From Legionella qingyii (GTDB lineage: Bacteria; Pseudomonadota; Gammaproteobacteria; Legionellales; Legionellaceae): 16,922 nt of DNA. Below are positions 6,985-14,239 of the stretch, piece after piece. Numbering within the stretch: the stretch's first letter is position 1; each line of letters starts with the position of its first letter. The stretch lies in NCBI RefSeq assembly GCF_003184185.1, contig NZ_QHJG01000054.1, positions 1-16,922 of the forward strand, read 5' to 3'. Position numbers and translations under genes: made by a program. Under the pieces are notes generated by a model. That model was not told where the DNA came from. It worked only from the letters and a program-made list of their open reading frames with translations, and searched no databases.

Positions 6985-7719
6985 ATGGAATTTAAACGCG
7001 ATAAAAACATTGCGCAAGACTCAGAATACTCAAACGACCAATATAATAGATATTCAAGAGAACAAAGGACAACATCCAGAAGAGGTGATTTTGCATACCC
7101 AAGCAATCCATATCAGCAAGAAAGCAGAAGAACTCCATTACAAAAAGAAAAATCAGGAAAAGAACTTTCAATCTTTGATGCTTGCTTAGGCGCTCCAACA
7201 GAAAAGCAGAGAACCCGAGCTGCACTTAATGAGAGAGGAAGGGAATATATTACAGCAGCCCGAGATACAATCCCCGGGTTCTTCACTCCCATGAAAAGAA
7301 AAAAAGAATTCGCTGTACTAGCAGCAGCTCCAATTGTTTGTCCTGTTATCTTAGCTATTGTTAGTGCTGCATCAGCAATCGTTGCTGCAGGAGCCGCATT
7401 AACTGCTTTGGGAAGTTTGGTTTTTGCTGCAGGCGCAGGCTTACATAGCTTACGCAAACCCGAAGCAAAAGAAACAACCCGCGAAGCGCTTATGGTTGCT
7501 AAGAAAGCCGGTATTGTTGCGGCTGCTTGTGCTGCGGCTACAATTGCTGCTGCTTTATTAGCCGTTGTTTTAGCTCCTGTAGCTTTGGCATATTTTGTTA
7601 CTCGCTCTGGTGCAACCCTTGCTAATGCAGCTTCTAAGTGTATTTCTTCTTGTTCCTCTAAAGAAAATGCAGAAAAGAGAGAACTTGACTCTACTACCCC
7701 TGTAGTTAGCATGCAATAA
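6985..7719 (+). CDS. Ala-rich membrane protein with two hydrophobic hairpins, unknown function
   Basis: I do not recognise this 244-residue protein. Residues 1-105 are hydrophilic and Arg/Gln/Ser/Tyr-rich, with no signal peptide. Two long Ala/Val/Ile-rich stretches follow (about 109-156 and 174-206). Each is long enough for a membrane hairpin, and a short charged linker (RKPEAKETTREA) separates them. The C-terminus is short, polar and Ser/Glu-rich. A cytoplasmic N-terminus with hairpin insertions and no signal peptide is common among Dot/Icm effectors that insert into host membranes, and the next gene has a similar build. That makes an effector role conceivable, but there is no direct evidence. 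The start is well supported by GAGGG at seven bases. A 10-bp hairpin follows the stop. Confidence 0.6.
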   Translation: MEFKRDKNIAQDSEYSNDQYNRYSREQRTTSRRGDFAYPSNPYQQESRRTPLQKEKSGKELSIFDACLGAPTEKQRTRAALNERGREYITAARDTIPGFFTPMKRKKEFAVLAAAPIVCPVILAIVSAASAIVAAGAALTALGSLVFAAGAGLHSLRKPEAKETTREALMVAKKAGIVAAACAAATIAAALLAVVLAPVALAYFVTRSGATLANAASKCISSCSSKENAEKRELDSTTPVVSMQ

Positions 7720-7732
7720 GTCTACTGATTTA

Positions 7733-7756
7733 AAGTTGGGCTATAAAGCCCAACTT
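7733..7756 (+). terminator. Strong hairpin after the 6985 gene, possible terminator
   Basis: AAGTTGGGCT (7733-7742) pairs perfectly with AGCCCAACTT (7747-7756) over a 4-nt loop, starting 14 bases past the stop. The tail (ATGATTGG) is T-poor, so it may be a weak or factor-assisted terminator. Confidence 0.5.
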
Positions 7757-7911
7757 ATGATTGGCAATAAATTTTTTAAACTCGCTAAATAATACCTGTT
7801 TGCTGAGTCAACCCCTTATTCGTTCTAAAAAACAAATTTTCCTTGTTTTTTTAAGTTATCCTGGTTAAAAATAGTAGGCACAGGAAGATTATTCAACAGA
7901 AAGGAAATCGT

Positions 7912-9165
7912 ATGGCTACCAAAGCAGAAGAGCTTCAACATCTTATCGAAATTGATACTGCCGAAAAAAAACCAGTACCCCCCCCAAAAAAACCAATAGA
8001 AGAAAAAATAGAGTCTCAATTAAAGATTCTCAGTGAGCATATAGAACAAGATAAGCTCGAAAAAATTACCATTACCAAAGAAATATTTGAGGAAATTAGA
8101 AAAAGTCTTCAAGATACCGTCAAAAGCATGGAAAAAAACCCAAGTATTTTTTCGCGCGCCGCAGAATACTGGGGAGAACTACCACTTTGGCAAAAAATTA
8201 TTGGTGGTGTTGCCTTAACTGTTCCTACATTAATCATTGGCATCGCAGCACATATTGGTTTTCTTTTGGCGCTGTGTGGCGTCACTGCCGTTACTTATGC
8301 AGCAGGGGGAGTCATTCTTGATGATCATCATAAATGCAGTACCAGTGCTGTAGAAAGCTTACAAAAAGGAATTTTGGGGCTGGCTGATCTTCTTGAATTA
8401 ACCATTAATGCACTGGATATTATCCGTAAACAATTGGCAACAGAAATTCAAAAATTCGTCAACGAAAATGCAAAACTTGTAGAAAATATTGAGGAGTTAA
8501 GCAAACAAATTGATGCAATTGACAAGCAAGTAATCGCTACTTCTAAAGTAAATAGAAAATTAGGCGAAACCAAAGACGGTTTGGTGGCAGTTTCTGAGTC
8601 CCTTAAAGAAGGAGTGACACAGCAGGATCAATTGATGAAGGAAAACCAAGAAAAGTTAGATCGGATTACTGAAGCATACAGTGCCAGTCAAAAAGAATTA
8701 GCACAAAAAGTTCTTGAAGTTCAAAAAGTAAGATTCGAGCTTGGAGAAGAACTGACTAAAGCGAGATCACTGATAGAAGCTCTTCATAGCTCGGTAAGTC
8801 AATTATCACTTGTCGCCCTTGGCGATGAAGAACAACGCCAAGCATTTAAAATAAAACTAGATGAATTCATAAATAATAAAGAGGCAAGTTTTCTGCAGAT
8901 ATCGGATCGCATTTGCGCATCGGAAGAGAAACTTAAGCTCGTACAACAAGAATTAGAAAGCACAAACAGACGTTATCATGAGCTCCTAAAGATACAAGAA
9001 AGACACATAGATAAGCTCGAAATACTCAGTACCCAACCTCCTTCAGAACAAACACCGAAAACAATACCGGTTGGAGAGTCGCTGAGCAATGTGGGAATTT
9101 ATGCAACAAAGCAAGGGGCTCGCGTCAGTCAAGAAACCCAAATTGAATCGCTTCAATTTAACTAG
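7912..9165 (+). CDS. Coiled-coil protein with a membrane hairpin, candidate LegC2/LegC7 (Ylf)-like Dot/Icm effector
   Basis: This 417-residue protein starts at an ATG with GAAAGGA six bases upstream. Its N-terminal 80 residues are charged and contain KKPVPPPKKP (19-28). A hydrophobic pair follows (about 96-113 and 115-135), typical of a membrane hairpin. Residues about 145-370 are almost continuous heptad-like helix rich in Glu, Lys and Leu, and the tail is Pro/Thr-rich. There is no signal peptide. The build (short N-terminus, two close transmembrane helices, long C-terminal coiled coil, just over 400 residues) resembles the Legionella LegC2 and LegC7 effectors. These are delivered by the Dot/Icm system and act as SNARE-like proteins on host vesicles. 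That match is by architecture and recall, not alignment. A C8 tract encoding Pro23-Pro25 makes the gene a candidate for slipped-strand switching. Confidence 0.6.
   Translation: MATKAEELQHLIEIDTAEKKPVPPPKKPIEEKIESQLKILSEHIEQDKLEKITITKEIFEEIRKSLQDTVKSMEKNPSIFSRAAEYWGELPLWQKIIGGVALTVPTLIIGIAAHIGFLLALCGVTAVTYAAGGVILDDHHKCSTSAVESLQKGILGLADLLELTINALDIIRKQLATEIQKFVNENAKLVENIEELSKQIDAIDKQVIATSKVNRKLGETKDGLVAVSESLKEGVTQQDQLMKENQEKLDRITEAYSASQKELAQKVLEVQKVRFELGEELTKARSLIEALHSSVSQLSLVALGDEEQRQAFKIKLDEFINNKEASFLQISDRICASEEKLKLVQQELESTNRRYHELLKIQERHIDKLEILSTQPPSEQTPKTIPVGESLSNVGIYATKQGARVSQETQIESLQFN
7964..7992 (+). repeat. A8 / C8 / A7 homopolymer cluster inside the coding region
   Basis: Runs of A8 (7964-7971), C8 (7978-7985) and A7 (7986-7992) lie within 29 bp near codons 18-27 of the effector-like gene. 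With the C run at 8 the frame is open. One C fewer gives TAG at 7997-7999, and one more gives TGA at 8034-8036, so either slip truncates the product. Confidence 0.7.
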
Positions 9166-9183
9166 AAGTCATTTAATTCATAC

Positions 9184-9218
9184 TCCCTCTCCACATATTT
9201 TTTCTGACTGGAGAGGGA
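9184..9218 (+). terminator. Hairpin after the coiled-coil gene
   Basis: TCCCTCTCCA (9184-9193) pairs perfectly with TGGAGAGGGA (9209-9218) over a 15-nt loop, 18 bases after the stop. The downstream sequence lacks a T-run, so termination by the hairpin alone is doubtful. Confidence 0.45.
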
Positions 9219-9353
9219 TTAAGACAGGCATTGTAGCCTGAATTAGCAAAGTAGAATCGAGGTTTTCCTACCCCAGTTACTAGTTGATGCAAGATGCTTA
9301 GTTATTTTTTTTAGGCTATCCTTAGAAATCATATGCAGCGAAAAGGATTTGAT

Positions 9354-10628
9354 ATGAGCTTCAAAGAAAAAGTGGCCATTCTTGGCAGTTCCCGCACTCC
9401 ATTTGTCAAATCACAAACCTACTATTTAGGGAAGTCCAATCATGATTTGTTGGGATCCGTATTAGCTGATCTGATCAATAAAACCAAGATTCAAGGTGAA
9501 CTATTGGGTGATTTTATTGCAGGAGCCATTATGAATCATCCTTTTGACTGGAATCTAGCGCGTGAAACTGTTTTGGGCAGTGCCCTATCACCTGAAACTC
9601 CGGGACTAACCATACAACGTGCCTGTGGTACAGGTTTAGAAGCAATAAACTTGATTGCGCTAAAGATTGCCAGTGGACAAATTACAGCAGGAATAGGGGG
9701 CGGGACGGATACGAACTCAGATACGCCATTAATTGGTCAAAGAAAACTAACCCATTTTTTAATTAAATTTCAACATGCAAAAGGCATTAAGGAAAAGCTT
9801 GGTATTCTCAAAGAATTCCGCTTGGGCATGTTAAAACCGCAATTACCGGAAGTTCGCGAACCACGAACGGGCCTATCCATGGGGGATCATTGTGAACTGA
9901 TGGTTAAAGAATGGCAAATTACTCGCAAGGCACAGGATGAATTAGCATTTCGCTCACATCAGCATGCAGCACTAGCCTATGATGAAGGATTTTATGAAGA
10001 TTTGATTGCACCTCTTGATTCCTTAAAACGTGATACGATTACTCGCAAAGATACGTCTTTGGAAAAATTAGCAGCCTTAAAACCTTCTTTTGATAAATCA
10101 GATAAAGGCAGTTTAACGGCAGGAAACTCAACCCCACTCACCGATGGGGCATCTGTGGTACTATTAGGATCTCCTCAATGGGCTAATAGCCATCAGCTGG
10201 AGCCACTCGCTTACTTTGTTGATTGTGAATTAGCCGCCGTAGATTTTGTGCATGGTGCAGGCCTATTAATGGCACCCACGATTGCAGTCTCCCGTTTATT
10301 GGCCAGAAATCGTCTCACCCTACACGACTTTGATTATTATGAAATTCATGAAGCCTTTGCCGGTCAAGTACTCTGTACTTTAAAAGCCTGGGAATCCGCT
10401 GAATATTGTCAAAAAATTTTGAACCGCAAAAAACCTTTAGGAAGTATTGATACGCAAAGAATGAATATTAAAGGTGGAAGCCTTGCCCTTGGCCATCCAT
10501 TCGCTGCTACAGGTGGACGATTAGTCGGTGCTGCCGCCAAAATACTCGCCGATAAGGGGCAAGGTCGTATTCTGTTAAGCGTTTGTACTGCCGGGGGGAT
10601 GGGCGTTGCTGCAATTATTGAACGCTAG
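9354..10628 (+). CDS. fadI: Acetyl-CoA C-acyltransferase (thiolase), FadI type
   Basis: Thiolases of this type cleave 3-ketoacyl-CoA with CoA in the last step of fatty-acid beta-oxidation. Some instead make acetoacetyl-CoA. The ATG at 9354 is preferred to the one at 9333 because AAAAGGA lies six bases before it, giving 424 residues against 436 for E. coli FadI. Landmarks are SSRTPF near the start, the acyl-accepting Cys91 in QRACGTGLEA, NSTPLTDGA, HEAFAGQ, His381 in GHPFAATGGR and Cys411 in CTAGGMG. All catalytic residues are present. The inserted loop between the two halves (RLGMLKPQLPEV) is like FadI rather than FadA or the PhaA biosynthetic group, though this was judged by eye. No hydratase/dehydrogenase partner gene (FadJ) lies beside it. 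Confidence 0.88.
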   Translation: MSFKEKVAILGSSRTPFVKSQTYYLGKSNHDLLGSVLADLINKTKIQGELLGDFIAGAIMNHPFDWNLARETVLGSALSPETPGLTIQRACGTGLEAINLIALKIASGQITAGIGGGTDTNSDTPLIGQRKLTHFLIKFQHAKGIKEKLGILKEFRLGMLKPQLPEVREPRTGLSMGDHCELMVKEWQITRKAQDELAFRSHQHAALAYDEGFYEDLIAPLDSLKRDTITRKDTSLEKLAALKPSFDKSDKGSLTAGNSTPLTDGASVVLLGSPQWANSHQLEPLAYFVDCELAAVDFVHGAGLLMAPTIAVSRLLARNRLTLHDFDYYEIHEAFAGQVLCTLKAWESAEYCQKILNRKKPLGSIDTQRMNIKGGSLALGHPFAATGGRLVGAAAKILADKGQGRILLSVCTAGGMGVAAIIER

Positions 10629-10718
10629 CATGGTGTGTAAAGCCTAGGCAAGTCATTACAATTAAGAACACCATAAACCTGGGTTTTTCGCTTCGCGAGC
10701 CCCTGGCGATTGGATGAT

Positions 10719-11666
10719 TTAAATGATTGAATAGGGTCTTATTTCTGGTTGGATCCTTGCTCTATGGAGCTCTTGGGCTTTATGGGCAAAAAAATTACTT
10801 GCCAGATAGGCACTAACAGCAACAGTTGAAGAAACGGCCTCCGTTGCAGCCAAAGGCGGAGTTTGTTCTACTTCATTCCGCTTAAAGAAAAATCCGCCGC
10901 CATAAGTTGCATTTGCGGCCACATTAATTGTTTTTTTGAGCAACACATTCAAATTATCAAAATATAATGGAATTGTGAAATTACTATCACCGAGATCAAT
11001 CCCTATATTAAAAGGTTCTGATATCACCGGGCCATTGTAATGTGCACCTCTCACAAGTTGTTTGCTATGTGGCGGGTAAGTAATACTGGGAAAGCTCTTT
11101 TCTGAAATATGGAGTACTGCGGCTGTAATTGCGTTGCTGAGCATGGCATTAGAAACCGCTCCAGTAAACGCTTCCGCGCCTACATATGCATACTCTTTGT
11201 AACTAGGGTTAGCAATTTGAATCGCATTCGTGCGTGCATAATAACGCCGCTCTTCTCTGTTTTGTTGCCAATGGTTAATACTGGCCCCTAATGTTTTTAA
11301 AGCGACACCTGACGCGACACAAATCGCGCTAGCAGTTTGCAACGTTCCTGCATTAACATAATCGGTGAGGTTGTACGTGGTGCCATTATTTACATGATTA
11401 TTGTAAGACAAAGGGTACGATTCGTTAAAGCGATAGTTCTCCAAATTCGTCAGGTCAACACCTAGGGTAAAATTACCCGCTGCATGAACCGAGCCATAAT
11501 ACGATGCAGTCACATCATGCAAAGAAAGCGCATTAGAAACAGCAAATGCGACGCCGCCTAAAGAGCATGCCAATGTAGCGCAGACGTTCATGGTATCTGC
11601 TACTGTATGAACTGTTGTATCAAATACCCAATTAGTTGCCGTCCAAAATTTATCCATCCACCGCAT
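10719..11666 (-). CDS. Membrane protein with about four helices, unknown function
   Basis: I do not recognise this 315-residue product. I start it at the ATG at 11664-11666 because AAAGG lies seven bases upstream. Longer forms reach 11738 but add an unlikely N-terminus with no ribosome binding site. Hydrophobic stretches fall at about 26-47, 105-128, 163-185 and 275-293. Two polar loops of about 57 residues (48-104, rich in Asn and Tyr) and about 89 residues (186-274) separate the first and second, and the third and fourth. The loops could face outside the cytoplasm, but topology is uncertain. A short basic segment (QQNREERRYYAR, 134-145) sits between helices two and three, probably cytoplasmic. 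It stands alone, converging on the thiolase gene and following the GDPD gene on the same strand after a 169-bp gap. Confidence 0.6.
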   Translation of the reverse strand: MRWMDKFWTATNWVFDTTVHTVADTMNVCATLACSLGGVAFAVSNALSLHDVTASYYGSVHAAGNFTLGVDLTNLENYRFNESYPLSYNNHVNNGTTYNLTDYVNAGTLQTASAICVASGVALKTLGASINHWQQNREERRYYARTNAIQIANPSYKEYAYVGAEAFTGAVSNAMLSNAITAAVLHISEKSFPSITYPPHSKQLVRGAHYNGPVISEPFNIGIDLGDSNFTIPLYFDNLNVLLKKTINVAANATYGGGFFFKRNEVEQTPPLAATEAVSSTVAVSAYLASNFFAHKAQELHRARIQPEIRPYSII

Positions 11667-11835
11667 AAATATACCTTTCTTTAACCATAAAAAAAGACTC
11701 ACTCTGTTTTGAATCATGGCAAGCCAAAAGATTGACAAATATCTGTCCGAATTATCAGAACATATCTATTTCAACGGGTCAAGCGGGGCTTAGACATTGC
11801 TTGAAAGAAATAAAAAGATTGCACGCTATCACATC

Positions 11836-12606
11836 CTAAAAGTGATGCAAATAAGAATTTACTTCACTGGCACGGTTAGTAAACAGCCAATTTATTCCAC
11901 GATTGAGTTCCCTGTATAAACTGAATTTGGAGTCGACCATACCCACACCAATAATTTTTCCGGCCGACTTTAGCCGGTTAAGAGCTTTGTTGCCGATCAT
12001 AAGATAATGACCCAATACGCCCCCATAATCTTCATTTAAACTAACATCACAAAATTGATCCACATTGTTATGAACCGCTACAAGCAACAGCGCATTTTTC
12101 GGAAATTTCGACAAAAAAGAAAAGATGCTCGAATTTAAAGTAAGCAGATGATAATGTTCACCAGCAGATAATCCTTGCAACGATTTGACTAAGGCTTCCT
12201 CGTCCTGAAAGGGTACTTTTAATTCGATAAGCAAATGCATACGCCCCCCATAAGCCGCAATAACTTCATCAAGGGTGGGCACATCAGGAGCGAGGTCACG
12301 TAGTTCTTTAAAGCTCAAATTGGCAATTGCCCGGTCATGCCCCCAAAGACGTTTTAATGTCGCATCATGGTTTACCACAAGCACTTTATCTGCTGTTGCA
12401 TGTACATCAAACTCAATTCCCCAACAACCTAATTCTTTTGCCAGGTTAAATGCTGCAAGCGTATTTTCAATAATACCCTGAGCATTGTTATGCGCCCCCC
12501 GATGTGCAATCAAACGTGCGGCTTTGACCATCTCTAAAGAGGGTTTATCTCTTGGGACAACAGCAAAATAGCTATCCACTATTTTTTCTAGCAAGTTAAG
12601 TGACAC
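11836..12606 (-). CDS. Glycerophosphodiester phosphodiesterase (GDPD), cytosolic UgpQ-like
   Basis: The family hydrolyses glycerophosphodiesters to glycerol-3-phosphate and an alcohol, recycling phospholipid headgroups. The 256-residue protein is of UgpQ length (about 250 aa) and lacks a signal peptide, unlike periplasmic GlpQ. The core motifs are His35-Arg36 in IAHRGAH, Glu47-Asn48 in ENTLAAF, Glu65 and Asp67 in GIEFDVHAT, His80-Asp81 in VNHDATL, and LLIELKVP further on. Together they supply the metal ligands and catalytic histidines of the TIM-barrel fold. The start is a GTG at 12606 with AGGA five bases upstream. Promoter elements are at 12636-12664. It is divergent from the sua5 gene across 121 bp. 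Confidence 0.9.
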   Translation of the reverse strand: MSLNLLEKIVDSYFAVVPRDKPSLEMVKAARLIAHRGAHNNAQGIIENTLAAFNLAKELGCWGIEFDVHATADKVLVVNHDATLKRLWGHDRAIANLSFKELRDLAPDVPTLDEVIAAYGGRMHLLIELKVPFQDEEALVKSLQGLSAGEHYHLLTLNSSIFSFLSKFPKNALLLVAVHNNVDQFCDVSLNEDYGGVLGHYLMIGNKALNRLKSAGKIIGVGMVDSKFSLYRELNRGINWLFTNRASEVNSYLHHF

Positions 12607-12635
12607 ACTAATATCCTGATGTTTTATATCCTTTT

Positions 12636-12664
12636 ATTCTAAGCAGGTAACATTGAAAACGCAA
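12636..12664 (-). promoter_or_regulatory. Predicted sigma70 promoter for the GDPD gene
   Basis: On the minus strand TTGCGT (12664-12659) is followed after 17 bp by TAGAAT (12641-12636), which matches the -10 consensus at 5 of 6 positions. The leader would be about 20-25 bases, including the ribosome binding site. Confidence 0.5.
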
Positions 12665-12727
12665 AAGTAGCTGATTTCTCTTGCAACTTGTGTAAAAATA
12701 TTAGACTTTTTAATTGATGAACTGTTT

Positions 12728-13693
12728 ATGCCTTTAATTACCACCGAAATTGATCGGGCTATCCACGATTTAAAAGAAGGGAAACCTGTAGCCATTCCTA
12801 CAGAAACTGTCTATGGATTAGCCGCACCTATTAACAATGAAAAGGCAATTAGAGCAGTTTTTGCAATGAAAGATAGACCCTTGAATCATCCTTTGATTGT
12901 TCATGTTGCCCCCAACTGGGATCTCAACACGCTAGTCGAAGATATTCCTGTCTATGCCCAACAACTCATTAAAAAATTTTGGCCAGGCCCTTTAACTCTT
13001 GTGTTGCATTGTAAACGCGATCAAATTAATCCATTAATTACCGGTGGCCAAACTACAGTAGCGATTAGATGTCCAGCCCACCCCATAGCCCAGGAATTAT
13101 TAACCAAATTAGGCATCCCTTTAGTCGCACCCTCCGCCAACCCATTTGGGAAGGTCAGCCCCACTACAGCACAGCATGTTAGTGAATCATTCCCTAACCA
13201 GGAATTAACCATATTAGATGGAGGCCGCTGTGCAGTAGGAATTGAGTCCACCATCATTGATGCGACTCATGCAGAAAACTATCAGATTTTACGCCATGGA
13301 CTTATCGATGAAAAAACCCTGGCAAATGTGATCGCGACTCCGTCATTTCACCACGAAAACACCCTTAGAGTCCCAGGGAAATTGGAAAGTCATTATCAGC
13401 CCCAAAAGATCCTATATTATTTTGCCTCCTACAAAATACTTGCAGATTTTTGTCAAAATAATCCAGATAAAGTCTATGCCATTGCAAGCAATCGACCAGC
13501 GGGCATCCGCGAAGATCATTTTCATCGCTTAGAAGATCATCCTGAAAAAGTGGCATTTGACTTGTATTATCAATTAAGAAAAGCCGATGCATCCGATGCC
13601 GAGATTATTGCAATCGAACTTCCCCCAACTACAGGAGAATGGCAAGGAGTAAGAGAGCGAATTTTAAAAGCAGGAACTCCTTATGGCAGTTAA
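12728..13693 (+). CDS. sua5: L-threonylcarbamoyladenylate synthase, Sua5 type
   Basis: Sua5 makes threonylcarbamoyl-AMP from threonine, bicarbonate and ATP, the first step of t6A37 modification on tRNAs reading ANN codons. At 321 residues this is the long form, with a YrdC-like catalytic domain (about 8-200) plus a C-terminal Sua5 domain (about 215-321). YrdC-domain motifs are PTETVYGLA (24-32), KDRPLNHP (48-55), WPGPLT (85-90), PSAN (135-138) and GIESTI (171-176). The linker motif ESHYQP (220-225) leads into the Sua5 domain. No clear Shine-Dalgarno sequence precedes the ATG, but the family start (a short lead-in, then AIHDLKEGKPVAIPTET) fits. A tRNA gene follows 77 bp downstream, although tRNA-Leu(CAG) is not itself a t6A substrate. 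Confidence 0.92.
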   Translation: MPLITTEIDRAIHDLKEGKPVAIPTETVYGLAAPINNEKAIRAVFAMKDRPLNHPLIVHVAPNWDLNTLVEDIPVYAQQLIKKFWPGPLTLVLHCKRDQINPLITGGQTTVAIRCPAHPIAQELLTKLGIPLVAPSANPFGKVSPTTAQHVSESFPNQELTILDGGRCAVGIESTIIDATHAENYQILRHGLIDEKTLANVIATPSFHHENTLRVPGKLESHYQPQKILYYFASYKILADFCQNNPDKVYAIASNRPAGIREDHFHRLEDHPEKVAFDLYYQLRKADASDAEIIAIELPPTTGEWQGVRERILKAGTPYGS

Positions 13694-13730
13694 TCCGGGC
13701 ATGATTACTTCACTTAATCTGAAAAAGCCA

Positions 13731-13759
13731 TTGACAGAGCAGCAAAATATGAGTACCTT
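13731..13759 (+). promoter_or_regulatory. Predicted promoter of tRNA-Leu
   Basis: A perfect TTGACA -35 (13731-13736) is followed after 17 bp by TACCTT (13754-13759), a poor -10 (3 of 6). The sequence after the -10 (AGCCGCAC) is GC-rich, like the discriminators of stringently controlled stable-RNA promoters. Transcription would start about five bases before the tRNA. Confidence 0.5.
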
Positions 13760-13770
13760 AGCCGCACAAT

Positions 13771-13857
13771 GCCGAGGTGGTGGAATTGGTAGACACGCTA
13801 GCTTCAGGTGCTAGTGGGGGCAACTCCGTGGAGGTTCGAGTCCTCTTCTCGGTACCA
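13771..13857 (+). tRNA. tRNA-Leu (anticodon CAG)
   Basis: This 87-nt tRNA has a long variable arm typical of class II tRNAs and an encoded 3' CCA. The acceptor stem pairs GCCGAGG with TCTCGGT, with G-T wobble pairs at both ends. The anticodon arm CTAGC-TTCAGGT-GCTAG places CAG at the anticodon, reading CUG codons. The variable arm (GGGGGCAACTCCGT) forms its own short stem. The T arm is GGAGG-TTCGAGT-CCTCT. No integrase or attachment-site duplication is seen nearby. Confidence 0.95.
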
Positions 13858-14176
13858 TTGACTAAGTTTAAAGCGCTTCTTTATGTTTCGTAAAAACATG
13901 TAATGCATTGATTATTATAGAAATAATACTGACTTCTCTCTCTCAAACCTTTATAAACTATTCGTTATTTTTCATATATAATCGTGAGCACTTTGGGTAA
14001 AATTTCTATTCCCTTTATTTTCAAAGTTACCGATAGTCGAGGCAACTACAATGCTTTCAGATGCAATGATGAAGTCATCAAAAATAGCAGATGGCAAACA
14101 TCACTCCGTACTATTTAAAAGAAGTTTAGAACGACAATACAGTCAGGACTTACGAAAAACCGAGGGGCGCAAGAGA
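13858..14176. other. Mostly non-coding interval between tRNA-Leu and the diguanylate cyclase gene
   Basis: The stretch is AT-rich with no recognised gene. It holds a perfect TATAAT at 13977-13982 (no good -35), a small possible open reading frame beginning at 14051, and the 18-nt repeat end at 14143-14160. No clear terminator for the tRNA or for the convergent GGDEF gene was found. Confidence 0.5.
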
Positions 14177-14239
14177 TTAAGCAACAAAGCCATCCCAAGT
14201 AACAATTTGATTCCGGCCATTATTTTTAGCCTGATATAA
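14051..14239 (+). CDS. Possible 62-residue small protein, weak
   Basis: An ATG with GAGG eight bases upstream, and a TATAAT about 70 bases upstream, opens a basic 62-codon frame with no recognised motif. Its last 20 codons run antisense to the 3' end of the GGDEF gene, and the dispersed 18-nt repeat is inside it. Composition gives no extra support. It may instead be a small RNA or a chance open frame. Confidence 0.2.
   Translation: MLSDAMMKSSKIADGKHHSVLFKRSLERQYSQDLRKTEGRKRLSNKAIPSNNLIPAIIFSLI
14143..14160 (+). repeat. Solo copy of the MITE-like element end
   Basis: TCAGGACTTACGAAAAAC here is identical to the minus-strand reading of 3931-3914, which spans the right terminal repeat of the element at 3855-3930. 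The match stops exactly after 18 bases, before the ACTCCAA end of the repeat, and no inverted partner is visible downstream. With the sequence following it, CTTACG (14149-14154) can pair with CGCAAG (14168-14173). Confidence 0.6.

Noticed and set aside
7113..7712. A 199-codon open frame on the minus strand opposite the Ala-rich membrane protein gene
   Set aside because: It mirrors the Ala/Val-rich coding sequence, whose GC-rich codons remove antisense stops. It has no ribosome binding site, and the plus-strand gene has a promoter, Shine-Dalgarno sequence and leader.
7827..7851. AT-only inverted repeat AAAAAACAA/TTGTTTTTT upstream of the coiled-coil gene
   Set aside because: It consists of homopolymer runs with almost no G-C pairs, is expected by chance in this AT-rich sequence, and is too weak to be a terminator.
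10681..10702. TCGC/GCGA dyad between the convergent thiolase and membrane-protein genes as a bidirectional terminator
   Set aside because: Only about four base pairs are continuous, with bulges beyond. Neither strand has a T-run after the stem.
13771..13857. tRNA-Leu as the attachment site of a genomic island
   Set aside because: There is no integrase and no direct repeat of the tRNA 3' end in the window. Both sides carry ordinary chromosomal genes.
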